The position numbers and the translations under genes are program-made. Below, one piece after another: positions 52,972-61,102 of a DNA stretch of 64,000 nt. The notes under the pieces are model-generated. The model worked only from the letters and a program-made list of their open reading frames with translations. It was not told the origin of the DNA and made no database searches. Source of the DNA: Mogibacterium sp. (GTDB lineage: Bacteria > Bacillota > Clostridia > Peptostreptococcales > Anaerovoracaceae); NCBI GenBank assembly GCA_017405845.1, contig JAFQZQ010000040.1:1-64000 (forward strand). The letters run 5' to 3'. Every line of letters begins with the position of its first letter. The first letter of the stretch is position 1.

Positions 52972-53000
52972 ATGATACATTACTTTTGTCACAAAGACAA
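52972..53000 (-). promoter_or_regulatory. Promoter of thrC
   Basis: On the minus strand TTGTCT (53000-52995), 17-bp spacer, TATCAT (52977-52972). Confidence 0.5.
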
Positions 53001-53075
53001 GTGTTTTCGGGTCGCGGACACAGATAGAGAGTTTGTCCACATGACACGGAACTTGTAAAAAAACCGCGCAATTTT

Positions 53076-53103
53076 TTGTGAATTGTACCAAAAATAGTAC
53101 AAG
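53076..53103 (+). promoter_or_regulatory. Promoter and palindromic operator before hom
   Basis: TTGTGA (53076-53081), 16-bp spacer and TACAAG (53098-53103) form a likely promoter. A palindrome TTGTAC (53083-53088), 8 bases, GTACAA (53097-53102) lies across the spacer and -10, the usual place for a repressor site. No T-box is recognisable in the leader. Confidence 0.45.
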
Positions 53104-53190
53104 CCAAAGCTTTGTCAGGAGCTTGAGGAATTGCACGTTTTTTCATACAAGAAGCTTATCCAGACAAATTATCGTATTGGAGGTCTTATT

Positions 53191-54360
53191 ATGAAGATTG
53201 CTATCATGGGCTTCGGCACGGTCGGAAGCGGCGCATATGAGGCTGCGAAGAATGCCGGCGGCATAGAGGTAGTGAGGATACTTGCCAGGCACGGAAGGAA
53301 AGGCTACGAATATCTTAACGACATAATTACACCTGATATAGATGATATAGCAGGTGATCCGGAGATCGATCTGGTAATAGAATCCATAGGCGGCATTGAG
53401 CCGGCCAGGGAGTACGTGCTGAAGTGCCTCAGGGCCGGTAAGCATGTAGTCACACCGAATAAAAACCTCATCAGCGCATGTTATAAAGAGCTTATGGACG
53501 AGGCGGCTGCCAATGGTGTAAAGCTCAGATTTACATCCTCAGTTGGAGGCGGTATTCCATGGCTGTTCAACCTGATGAGAACAAAGCGCTGTGATGAGAT
53601 AGAAGAGATAAGAGGTATTGTAAACGGTACTTGCAACTACATACTTGATGCAATGTACGACAAGGGAGCGGATTTCGGTGAGATGCTGACTATTGCTCAG
53701 GCACTTGGATACGCTGAGGCAGATCCGTCATCAGATATTGAGGGTACAGATACTCTTCGAAAGACAGTAATATCTACTAATATTGCGTTTGATGCTGTGG
53801 TAAGTGAGGCGGATGTTCCATGCTACGGCATTGATACGATCCAGGCATGTGATGTCGCTTATCTGAGGAAAAAGGGCCTCGTATGCAAACTGATCATGAA
53901 GGCTAAAAAGAATGACGATTCGGTAGAAGTATATGTTGAACCTACAGCTTTTCCTGCAGATTCGTTCGAAGCCAATGTGAAGATCAACAACAACCTCATC
54001 ACGCTGACCGCAAAACACCTTGGTACGCAGAGTTACTTCGGACAGGGAGCCGGAATGATGCCTACGGGAGAATCCGTGATACAGGATGTGCTGGATATAC
54101 GCGACGGCAAGGAGCAGAACATCGGAAACGCGGGAGCAGGCGGACTCAAAGCTGACAACAGCAAGGCTGTCCACAGATATTACATAAGGCACGACCGCAT
54201 GTGCGAGCACATCGAGCCACTCATCGAGTCTTATGAGGAAAAGGACGGTATATACTACTGCATTTCCAAACCTGTTACGGTAGAGCAGATGCACAAGATG
54301 GGCCATCACCGCAAGGAGAAGGGCAAGGCGATGTTCTTCGCAGCGCTCTCTGAGGAATAG
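53191..54360 (+). CDS. hom: Homoserine dehydrogenase
   Basis: NAD(P)-dependent reduction of aspartate semialdehyde to homoserine. The 389-residue protein starts MKIAIMGFGTVGSGAYEAA (nucleotide-binding), and contains NKNLIS, the SVGGGIPW turn, GIVNGTCNYIL and ALGYAEADPSSDIEGTD, the family signature. ATG 53191 follows TTGGAGG. It lacks an extended C-terminal ACT domain of the largest type; the tail (about 320-389) is short. It leads the hom-lysC-asd operon. Confidence 0.95.
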   Translation: MKIAIMGFGTVGSGAYEAAKNAGGIEVVRILARHGRKGYEYLNDIITPDIDDIAGDPEIDLVIESIGGIEPAREYVLKCLRAGKHVVTPNKNLISACYKELMDEAAANGVKLRFTSSVGGGIPWLFNLMRTKRCDEIEEIRGIVNGTCNYILDAMYDKGADFGEMLTIAQALGYAEADPSSDIEGTDTLRKTVISTNIAFDAVVSEADVPCYGIDTIQACDVAYLRKKGLVCKLIMKAKKNDDSVEVYVEPTAFPADSFEANVKINNNLITLTAKHLGTQSYFGQGAGMMPTGESVIQDVLDIRDGKEQNIGNAGAGGLKADNSKAVHRYYIRHDRMCEHIEPLIESYEEKDGIYYCISKPVTVEQMHKMGHHRKEKGKAMFFAALSEE

Positions 54361-54405
54361 GATTAGATAAAGCTGAAATAAAGATATACAATTGAAAGGG
54401 ACAAA

Positions 54406-55734
54406 ATGTTAAAGGTATTGAAATTCGGCGGATCGAGTCTGGCAGACAGCTCGCAGTTCGCTAAGGTAAAGAGAATCGTTGAGAGCGACGATGCTCGTGA
54501 GGTCGTGATAGTATCGGCTCCGGGCAAGAGGACAAAAGAAGATAACAAGATAACTGACCTTCTTTATCTGATTCACGCTCATATCAAATACGGGGTTTCT
54601 TATGACGGCGTCCTCTCCATGATAAAGGACAGATTCATCGAGATAAAAGAGGGCTGTGGGCTTAATATCGACATAGAATCTATCCTGGATGACACTTTCT
54701 CTAAGGTAAACAAAAAGACTTCAGTCGACTTTCTTGCATCAAGGGGAGAGTATTTCAGTGCAAGACTGATGGCAGAGTATCTCGGCTATGAATTCGTAGA
54801 CGCGGTAGACTGGCTGAGCTTCGATTTCAACGGAAAGGTAAACGCAGAAAAATCAGAGGAGAAACTCAGAGCGCTCAAGAGCAAGTATGGCAGGATCGTA
54901 ACTCCGGGATTCTACGGAGCTATGGCAAACGGAAATGTCCGTGTGTTCCCGAGAGGAGGGTCAGACATAACCGGAGCGCTTGCAGCCGCATATCTGGGCG
55001 CTGACGTGTACGAAAACTGGACTGACGTGTCGGGAATACTGATGGTAGATCCTAGAATCGTAAAGGACCCGAAGACAATAGCCAGAGTAACATATGACGA
55101 GCTGAGAGAGCTCAGCTACATGGGCGCATCCGTACTGCATGAGGATACAGTATTCCCTGTAAGAATCAGAGATATTCCTGTCAACATCCGCAATACGAAT
55201 GATCCTGATGATCCGGGCACAATAATCAGAGAACACTTTGACGATGAACTCGAGGAAGAGACAGAAAGGTTCATCACCGGTATCGCCGGAAAGCGTAACT
55301 TCTCGATCATCAGTATTTATAAGAGCAGAATAGGGGAGGAGAAGCTCGGTCTGCTCAGAGAGGTGCTGGAAGTGTTTGCGGACTACGAAGTACCGGTTGA
55401 GCAGATCCCAAGCGGAGTAGACAGCTTCTCAGTAGTATTCCCAAGCGAGAGCATCAGAAACAGAAAAGAAGAGCTCATGCATGAGCTGTCAGAGTTTGAA
55501 AGTATAGATAACTGTACGCTCACCGAGGGCATCAGCCTGATCGCAATCGTAGGCCGTCAGATGGCTTACAGAACGGGAATATCAGGTAAGATCTTCAAGA
55601 CTCTCGGAGAGAACAAGATCAATATCAGGACGATAGAACAGGGAGCAGACGAGATCAACATCATGGTAGGTGTCTACGATGATGACTTCGAAAAGGCGAT
55701 ACGCCTGCTCTATGAAAGCTTTGCTAAGAAATAG
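54406..55734 (+). CDS. lysC: Aspartate kinase
   Basis: First enzyme of the aspartate family, making aspartyl phosphate. The 442-residue protein has KFGGSSLADS at the N-terminus, FPRGGSDITGALAA (about 182-195), DPRIV and the substrate loop with MSYMGASVLHEDTVFP-like sequence near 240. The C-terminal ACT repeats (about 300-442) suggest feedback control by lysine or threonine. It sits between hom and asd, completing the route to homoserine. Confidence 0.95.
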   Translation: MLKVLKFGGSSLADSSQFAKVKRIVESDDAREVVIVSAPGKRTKEDNKITDLLYLIHAHIKYGVSYDGVLSMIKDRFIEIKEGCGLNIDIESILDDTFSKVNKKTSVDFLASRGEYFSARLMAEYLGYEFVDAVDWLSFDFNGKVNAEKSEEKLRALKSKYGRIVTPGFYGAMANGNVRVFPRGGSDITGALAAAYLGADVYENWTDVSGILMVDPRIVKDPKTIARVTYDELRELSYMGASVLHEDTVFPVRIRDIPVNIRNTNDPDDPGTIIREHFDDELEEETERFITGIAGKRNFSIISIYKSRIGEEKLGLLREVLEVFADYEVPVEQIPSGVDSFSVVFPSESIRNRKEELMHELSEFESIDNCTLTEGISLIAIVGRQMAYRTGISGKIFKTLGENKINIRTIEQGADEINIMVGVYDDDFEKAIRLLYESFAKK

Positions 55735-55750
55735 AAAGAAAGGGTAAAAA

Positions 55751-56785
55751 ATGAAAAAGTACAATGTAGGAGTAATGGGTGCGACCGGAGCGGTCGGACA
55801 GCAGATGATCAAGGTCCTCGGCGAAAGGAATTTCCCTATTGGCGAGCTCAGACTGCTTGCAAGCGAAAGATCTGAAGGCAAGGTGCTCAGCACACCTTTC
55901 GGTGATGTGACTGTACAGAGAACATGTGAGACAGCATTCGACGGTCTTGATATCGTTCTGGGTGCTTCCGAGAATGATATCGCGGAGGCTATGGCTCCTC
56001 ACATCAAGGCAGCAGGAGCAGTATTTGTAGACAATTCATCGGCGTTCAGACTTTATGATGATGTGCCTCTGGTTGTTCCTGAGATCAACCCTGAGGATGT
56101 TGAGTGGAATAACGGTATCATAAGCAATCCTAACTGCACCACCATCATTTCTCTTGTTGCGATAAATGCCATCAACAAGCTGTCAAAGATAGAGGGAATA
56201 TACGCTTCGTCGTATCAGGCTACAAGCGGTGCAGGTGCTGCCGGTCCTGTAGAGATGTACGATCAGTCCGCAGCAGTCCTGAAAGCCAGAGCAGCAGGCG
56301 GTGAGGGCAATTCATACGGAGCAGACATCGACCCGAAGGTATTCCAGTATCAGATCGCATACAACGTTATTCCGCAGATCGGCGGATTCGGCGAAAATCT
56401 GTATTCATCTGAAGAGATGAAGCTGCAGAACGAGGGCCGTAAGATCATGCATCTGCCGGAACTCAAGGTCAGCTGCACATGTGTCAGAGTACCTGTTGAG
56501 AGATCTCACGCGGTATCCATCGATGTGATCACTGAGAAGAAGCTCGATCTCTCTGAGGTAAGAGCTGCCATCAAGCAGGCGCCGGGCTGCAGACTTTATG
56601 ATGAGCCGTCCGAGAAGATCTATCCGATGCCTATCCTGACATCCAACCAGGATATAGTATATGTCGGAAGAATCCGCCGCGACCTCGTTAATGAGAACGG
56701 TATCAATCTCTGGTGCTGCGGTGACCAGGTCAGAAAGGGTGCTGCAACAAATGCAGTTCAGATTGCCGAGCTGCTGATCAAATAA
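55751..56785 (+). CDS. asd: Aspartate-semialdehyde dehydrogenase
   Basis: Converts aspartyl phosphate to aspartate semialdehyde. The 344-residue protein has the cofactor motif GATGAVGQQM, the catalytic Cys in SNPNCTT (about 130-136), and the His in the RVPVERSHAVSID segment near 240-252. Length is standard for the Gram-positive Asd type. It follows lysC by 16 bp and ends at a strong terminator. Confidence 0.96.
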   Translation: MKKYNVGVMGATGAVGQQMIKVLGERNFPIGELRLLASERSEGKVLSTPFGDVTVQRTCETAFDGLDIVLGASENDIAEAMAPHIKAAGAVFVDNSSAFRLYDDVPLVVPEINPEDVEWNNGIISNPNCTTIISLVAINAINKLSKIEGIYASSYQATSGAGAAGPVEMYDQSAAVLKARAAGGEGNSYGADIDPKVFQYQIAYNVIPQIGGFGENLYSSEEMKLQNEGRKIMHLPELKVSCTCVRVPVERSHAVSIDVITEKKLDLSEVRAAIKQAPGCRLYDEPSEKIYPMPILTSNQDIVYVGRIRRDLVNENGINLWCCGDQVRKGAATNAVQIAELLIK

Positions 56786-56812
56786 ATAGAGATAATCGCT
56801 TATCAGAAAACC

Positions 56813-56844
56813 AGCCCCGCTGCATCAGACAGCGGGGCTTCTTT
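56813..56844 (+). terminator. Rho-independent terminator after asd
   Basis: AGCCCCGCTG (56813-56822) pairs with CAGCGGGGCT (56830-56839), followed by TCTTT. Confidence 0.88.
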
Positions 56845-56861
56845 ATTGAAGCAACAATAAG

Positions 56862-56881
56862 GGGACGGGTTTTCCCGTCCC
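56862..56881 (-). terminator. Terminator of the minus-strand RNA
   Basis: Eight-base perfect stem with an AAAA loop; on the minus strand it is followed by CTTATTGTTGCTT. No T-run follows on the plus strand. Confidence 0.6.
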
Positions 56882-57060
56882 TCGTAACATCCTATATTCT
56901 GTTGTGTCTCCGCTGTACATATCTCCAATACAGCTTCGATTATTTTCTTTTTTTTGTTTACTTTGAGGCTGCCCCGTGATCACAACTGCTTATTATGATT
57001 TGGTGTCCCGTTATTCGTCACCTCCGGGTTGCCTGTAAGTCGGCCTGCCTTGCAGTGTCT

Positions 57061-57096
57061 TTATAGCGGAACAGCCCCTTTCTCAAATGCTCCCAT
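57061..57096 (-). CDS. 11-codon open frame with strong ribosome binding site
   Basis: On the minus strand AGGAGG (57110-57105) precedes ATG (57096-57094) by 8 bases; the frame reads MGAFEKGAVPL and stops at TAA. It lies inside the candidate RNA. It could be a leader peptide or an accident of a conserved RNA structure. Translation is not proven. Confidence 0.25.
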   Translation of the reverse strand: MGAFEKGAVPL

Positions 57097-57202
57097 TGGT
57101 CTGTCCTCCTATTATCTGCGCGCTGCGCGCTTTTCTTTGCCGGATCACTACGCTGATTTCTTTTTACTCCGTCCGGCTATTCTTTTCTCTCTTGTTATCT
57201 TG

Positions 57203-57230
57203 ATTGTACTGATTTAAAAACAAAAAGCAA
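57203..57230 (-). promoter_or_regulatory. Promoter of the minus-strand RNA
   Basis: On the minus strand TTGCTT (57230-57225), 16-bp spacer, TACAAT (57208-57203). Start near 57196. The remaining bases to 57390 are AT-rich and show no gene. Confidence 0.5.
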
Positions 57231-57390
57231 GGCTTTTCCGGAAAACTTAATGTATTAAAATAATACAAAAAAATTCTTGATTTTTTGTGTAGGTTTACAA
57301 TAATAGCGCTACAAACAATTATGAATAACGAATAAAGACATGATCTGTGATATCATATGACCATCAATACATTGAGGAATAAGACTTGTT

Positions 57391-57879
57391 ATGGACTATT
57401 TACAGCATCCGTTCGGACCATTATTTAATGAAGACAGCCATGTCCTTATACTCGGCTCATTTCCATCCGTGAAATCCAGAGAGCAGAACTTTTTCTACGG
57501 TCACCCTCAGAACAGATTCTGGAAGACAATAGCGGCAGTTTTTGACCAGCCTGTACCACAGAGCATAGAAGAGAAGAAGCGGCTTATCCTGAGTAATGGA
57601 CTGGCACTGTGGGATTCGATCGCAAGCTGCGAGATCACAGGCTCATCAGATTCGAGCATAAGGAACGCCCGCGCAAATGACATCAGCATAATACTGGATA
57701 AATGCAACATAGAACGAATCTACTGCAATGGACGTAAGTCGCATGAGCTGTACCGCAAATATATTGAGCCGGCGACCGGGCGTGAGGCTGTATGCCTTCC
57801 GTCGACAAGTCCGGCAAACGCACAGTGGACATTGGAAAAGCTGATCGAAGAGTGGAAGGTAATCGCGGAAAAGGACTGA
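57391..57879 (+). CDS. DNA-deoxyinosine glycosylase (uracil-DNA glycosylase superfamily)
   Basis: Base-excision repair enzyme that probably removes hypoxanthine from DNA. The 162-residue protein has the motif ILGSFPSVKSRE (about 20-31), YGHPQNRFW (about 37-45) and the C-terminal LPSTSPANA (about 136-144), which line the base pocket in this superfamily. The start lies after TTGAGGAATAAG. It is one base from the HMCES-type gene, linking removal of bad bases with protection of the abasic sites so formed. Confidence 0.85.
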   Translation: MDYLQHPFGPLFNEDSHVLILGSFPSVKSREQNFFYGHPQNRFWKTIAAVFDQPVPQSIEEKKRLILSNGLALWDSIASCEITGSSDSSIRNARANDISIILDKCNIERIYCNGRKSHELYRKYIEPATGREAVCLPSTSPANAQWTLEKLIEEWKVIAEKD

Positions 57880-57880
57880 T

Positions 57881-58483
57881 ATGTGCTGCAGATATTATTT
57901 TGAAGACGAATACCGTGAGATGATGGAAAATCTGATGGATACACAATGCATCAAAACTGACGCTCCTCTTATAACGGAGCCGGGACGCGATGTATATCCT
58001 TCGGATGCATCCACTGTAATTTACCGGAATAATAATGACCTGACAGCTTCTGATATGCGATGGGGATTCAGCAATCCGTATAAAAAGGGGCTTATCATAA
58101 ACGCCCGTGCTGAGACGGCCAGAGATAAGAACCTGTTCCGGGACAGCATTATGAATCGACGCTGCATTATACCTGCCAGCGGATTCTATGAATGGGATCC
58201 GTACAAGGCGAGGTTCAGATTCACTCTGCCCGATGGTGAGCTGGTTCTTATGGCCGGTTTCTATCATCTGGAGCAGAGCGTTCCGAGATATACCATATTG
58301 ACGACAGATGCCAATGAATCCATGAGACCGGTACACGACAGGATGCCGCTGATGATCAGCAAAGACGAGATAAGGCCGTGGCTTCTGAACAATGAAAGAC
58401 TGTCGGATTTCCTGGAGAGGCCGCAGATACAGCTTGTAAGAGAGCAGGATTCAGGCCAGATGCGCATGGACTTTGGAATGTAG
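57881..58483 (+). CDS. SOS response-associated peptidase family protein (YedK/HMCES)
   Basis: SRAP-domain protein of 200 residues. Cys2 directly after the start Met is the residue that forms the thiazolidine crosslink with abasic sites in single-stranded DNA. The family motifs NARAETA (near 66-72), RRCIIPASGFYEW (near 91-103) with the active Glu, and the later VHDRMP with His are all present. Directly after the deoxyinosine glycosylase gene (1-bp gap), so the two are probably co-translated. No LexA box was identified upstream of the pair. Confidence 0.93.
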   Translation: MCCRYYFEDEYREMMENLMDTQCIKTDAPLITEPGRDVYPSDASTVIYRNNNDLTASDMRWGFSNPYKKGLIINARAETARDKNLFRDSIMNRRCIIPASGFYEWDPYKARFRFTLPDGELVLMAGFYHLEQSVPRYTILTTDANESMRPVHDRMPLMISKDEIRPWLLNNERLSDFLERPQIQLVREQDSGQMRMDFGM

Positions 58484-58494
58484 GGGTGGCACCA

Positions 58495-58779
58495 ATGGAT
58501 ACAGAGAATAAACTTAGGCAACATATTGTGTTTCATGGCTGGGTGCAGGGCGTAGGCTTCAGATTCCGCGCAATGCAGGCTGCCAGGACGTATGGCGTGA
58601 CCGGCTGGGTCAGAAACGATCCCGATGGGTCTGTTACAATGGAAGTGCAGGGCTCACAGCAGCAAATAGACAATGTGATAATGGCGCTTGAGCATGGCAG
58701 CTTCATCAGTATTGACAGAATGGAAGTCACTGCAGTCCCGCCGGCAGAGGGAGAACGGGGCTTCATACCGGTGCTGTAG
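58495..58779 (+). CDS. acyP: Acylphosphatase
   Basis: Small enzyme that hydrolyses acyl phosphates. The 94-residue protein has GWVQGVGFRFRA with the phosphate-binding Arg and GWVRNDPDGSV with the catalytic Asn, the two signatures of the family. ATG 58495 is preferred over the in-frame GTG at 58486 because the GGGGTGG stretch before it can serve as binding site. Follows the HMCES gene closely. Confidence 0.93.
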   Translation: MDTENKLRQHIVFHGWVQGVGFRFRAMQAARTYGVTGWVRNDPDGSVTMEVQGSQQQIDNVIMALEHGSFISIDRMEVTAVPPAEGERGFIPVL

Positions 58780-58825
58780 AAGGCGTTTTAAATATGATGT
58801 TGCACAGAGTACTTAGGAGCAGATA

Positions 58826-59002
58826 ATGGAAACGAAATACTACATAGTTATACGCATTGACGGTGACTACGCATGGTTGAAGCGTACAGATACAGACAAG
58901 GATGCTGAGCCTGTATTCATAGCCAGAGCTCTTCTTCCGGATGGAATCGGTGAAGGGACAAAGCTGAAGAGCGAATTCCTTCAGTATGAGATCGTCGATT
59001 GA
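58826..59002 (+). CDS. Small conserved-looking protein of unknown function
   Basis: A 58-codon frame with TTAGGAGC before ATG 58826 and stop TGA at 59000-59002. The product is acidic, with a beta-rich start (ETKYYIVIRIDGDYAW) and end (KSEFLQYEIVD), and looks like a compact single domain. I do not know its function. It fills the gap between the acylphosphatase and GDSL hydrolase genes and ends 11 bp before the latter, which supports it as a real gene. Confidence 0.6.
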   Translation: METKYYIVIRIDGDYAWLKRTDTDKDAEPVFIARALLPDGIGEGTKLKSEFLQYEIVD

Positions 59003-59013
59003 GGAACGGACAT

Positions 59014-59565
59014 ATGAAAATACTGTGCATTGGTGATTCAAATACATACGGGTATGATCCGCGTTCATACATAGGATCCAGGTATCCGGCAGAGGTAAGG
59101 TGGACTGATCGCCTTTCTGATTGTGAAGTGATCAACTGCGGAGTAAACGGCATGACCATACCGCGTGGCCAGTCAAGATACGCGGGATTGATCCGGCTCA
59201 ATGAGCCTGATCTGGTCATTGTTATGCTTGGAACCAATGACCTTTTCAGCAGCCTGAGCGCCGAACAGATAGCTGCACGCATGGGAGCGTTTCTTGACCC
59301 GATCATCAGCACCGGTAAGCCTGTCATGCTGATATCACCTCCGGTTCTGCAATATGGCGATTGGGTCATGGACGATGATCTGGTTGAAGAATCGGAAAAT
59401 CTTGGGGAAGCGTACTGCGAGCTCGCATCTGAAAAGGGCTGTATGTTTGCCGACTCGGCTGAATGGGGCATAGAGATGACATTCGATGGAGTGCATTTCT
59501 CGGAAGAAGGCCACGCAACGTTTGCTGTGAGACTTGAGGAAATACTTGAGCAGGTGAGAAAATGA
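59014..59565 (+). CDS. SGNH/GDSL-type hydrolase
   Basis: The 183-residue protein shows the SGNH blocks: ILCIGDSNTYGYDP (Ser of block I), GVNG (Gly of block II), LGTNDLF (Asn of block III) and DGVHFSEEG (Asp and His of block V). It has no signal peptide and so acts on an intracellular ester, thioester or acyl sugar. ATG 59014 follows GAGGAAC; a TTG at 58999 is in frame but worse placed. The stop overlaps or lies just before the larE frame. Confidence 0.88.
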   Translation: MKILCIGDSNTYGYDPRSYIGSRYPAEVRWTDRLSDCEVINCGVNGMTIPRGQSRYAGLIRLNEPDLVIVMLGTNDLFSSLSAEQIAARMGAFLDPIISTGKPVMLISPPVLQYGDWVMDDDLVEESENLGEAYCELASEKGCMFADSAEWGIEMTFDGVHFSEEGHATFAVRLEEILEQVRK

Positions 59566-59624
59566 TCATTCTGAATGGGACGCGTCTGCGCCGTATCCGG
59601 GACTTACAAGGGAGCAGAGAACAA

Positions 59625-60377
59625 ATGAAGCTGCAGGAATTCTTTGATCTAAATAATAAGATTGCAGTTGCTTTTTCGGGCGGCGTCGATTCGACGTATC
59701 TGCTTTATGCCGCGGTGAAAGCCGGTGCAGATGTGAAGGCTTATTGCGTGAAGTCGGTATTCCAGCCGGGCTTTGAGTTTGAGGATGCAAAAGAGCTGGC
59801 TGAACAGATTGGATGCGGCTTTGAGGTGATTGAGCTTGACGTGCTTTCAGATGAAAGAGTCGCGGCTAATCCTGAGAACCGCTGCTATTACTGCAAACAG
59901 CATATAATGAGCGCCATTATGGAATCCGCGAAGGCTGACGGCTATGATACTGTCTGTGATGGAACGAATGCCTCTGATGATGCAGATGACAGACCGGGAT
60001 TTAAGGCACTTGGAGAATTCGGCATAAGATCGCCGCTGCGGGAATGCGGCCTCACAAAAGTAGACATCAGGAAAGCGTCGAAGGATGCAGAGCTGCCTAC
60101 CTGGGACAAGCCGGCATACGCCTGCCTCGCTACACGCATTCTGACGGGGGAGGAGATAACAAGCGAAAAGCTGGCAATAACGGAAAAAGCCGAGAGCATA
60201 CTTCGTGAAATGGGGTTCAGGGATTTCAGAGCAAGGATGAGAGGCTGCAACGGATTGATGCAGTTCACAGAAAGCCAGCTTGCTGAGGCGCTTTCACGCG
60301 AGAATGAGATAAAGGAAGCGCTGTCAGATCTTTATAAAGAGGTTACAATTGACGGAAGCCCGCGCGTTTCAAGCTAA
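59625..60377 (+). CDS. larE: ATP-dependent sacrificial sulfur transferase LarE
   Basis: Builds the nickel-pincer cofactor by adding sulfur to the adenylated pyridinium intermediate. The protein of about 250 residues has the PP-loop AFSGGVDST, the NRCYYCK pair of cysteines and a third Cys in YACLATRI. Three such cysteines suggest the [4Fe-4S]-dependent LarE class rather than the one-cysteine sacrificial type. Met at 59625 has AAGGGAG upstream and gives the normal LarE start; a frame from 59562 overlapping the GDSL gene is possible. larB, larC1 and larA are not seen. Confidence 0.87.
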   Translation: MKLQEFFDLNNKIAVAFSGGVDSTYLLYAAVKAGADVKAYCVKSVFQPGFEFEDAKELAEQIGCGFEVIELDVLSDERVAANPENRCYYCKQHIMSAIMESAKADGYDTVCDGTNASDDADDRPGFKALGEFGIRSPLRECGLTKVDIRKASKDAELPTWDKPAYACLATRILTGEEITSEKLAITEKAESILREMGFRDFRARMRGCNGLMQFTESQLAEALSRENEIKEALSDLYKEVTIDGSPRVSS

Positions 60378-60477
60378 TTTCGGCCACATTCATCATTGAC
60401 CGAAAGCGCCCGGAAATTATACAATTAAACGGGTATGGGCTTTCGCCTTTTTGTGTTAAAAATCGGAGGAATACCTG

Positions 60478-61098
60478 ATGGATTGCTTGATCATAGGAGT
60501 TGCCGGCGGAACAGGATCCGGCAAATCGACATTCACAAACCGCATAAAAGATGAGTTCGGCGACAGAGTCACTGTCATCTATTATGACAACTACTACAGA
60601 CAGCACGATGATGTCCCTTTTGAAGAGCGTAAGCTCATCAACTACGATCATCCTGAAGCTTTTGAGACAGATCTCTTTATTGAACACCTGAGAAAGCTCA
60701 GAAATGGAGAGGCCGTTGAATGCCCTGTTTATGATTATACTATCCACAACAGGAGCAAAGAGACCGTCACCATCAAACCTTCTCCGGTAATTATCGTTGA
60801 GGGTATCATGGTTCTTCAGAACGAAGAGCTCAGAGATCTGCTGGATATAAAAATCTATGTAGAGGCCGATGCAGACGAGAGAATACTGCGTCGTGTCATC
60901 CGTGACGTAAAATACCGCGGCAGAGATGTTGAGGGAATTGCCCAGCAGTATCTCACCACGGTCAAGCCTATGCACTACATCTATGTTGAGCCTACAAAGT
61001 ATCTGGCCGACATCGTTCTCAACAGCGGTATGAACGACGTAGTGTTTGATGTGATAAAGGTAAAGATCCTGTCGCACCTCCAGAAGCAGGTGTATTGA
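60478..61098 (+). CDS. udk: Uridine kinase
   Basis: Phosphorylates uridine and cytidine in pyrimidine salvage. The 206-residue protein has the P-loop GVAGGTGSGKST (about 7-18), YYDNYYR, YDHPEAFE, and IVEGIMVLQ with the acidic residue, then RRVIRDVKYRGRD of the lid. Standard length. AATCGGAGGAATACC gives a strong start. It is inserted between larE and larC2. Confidence 0.96.
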   Translation: MDCLIIGVAGGTGSGKSTFTNRIKDEFGDRVTVIYYDNYYRQHDDVPFEERKLINYDHPEAFETDLFIEHLRKLRNGEAVECPVYDYTIHNRSKETVTIKPSPVIIVEGIMVLQNEELRDLLDIKIYVEADADERILRRVIRDVKYRGRDVEGIAQQYLTTVKPMHYIYVEPTKYLADIVLNSGMNDVVFDVIKVKILSHLQKQVY

Positions 61099-61102
61099 TA
61101 CG

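Larger units (their letters stand above)
56851..57196 (-). ncRNA. Candidate structured noncoding RNA, about 345 nt, unassigned
   Basis: The minus strand has a promoter (57203-57230), a series of hairpins and a terminator with no supportable long protein frame. Pairings include GCCGGA/TCCGGC (57139-57144 with 57172-57177), a GCGC-rich palindrome (57118-57130), CTGC-AAG-GCAG near 57050, and GCTGTA/TACAGC (56912-56917 with 56929-56934). The 3' end is a perfect 8-bp stem GGGACGGG/CCCGTCCC (56862-56869 with 56874-56881), followed on the minus strand by a T-rich run. It lacks the conserved blocks of RNase P RNA (no GAGGAAAGTCC), the CCA end of tmRNA and the SRP RNA loop. Within it is an AGGAGG ribosome binding site and an 11-codon frame. 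Confidence 0.5.

Noticed and set aside
52899..53190. T-box leader upstream of hom or thrC
   Set aside because: No AGGGTGGNACCGCG-like block or specifier stem could be found on either strand.
56851..57196. Assignment of the minus-strand RNA to RNase P RNA, tmRNA or SRP RNA
   Set aside because: GAGGAAAGTCC-type blocks, a CCA end with T-arm, and the SRP tetraloop region were not found; left unassigned.
57029..57217. 62-codon plus-strand frame in the asd-glycosylase gap
   Set aside because: No ribosome binding site, unusual composition, and it is antisense to the candidate minus-strand RNA with promoter and terminator; best seen as a shadow of that RNA.
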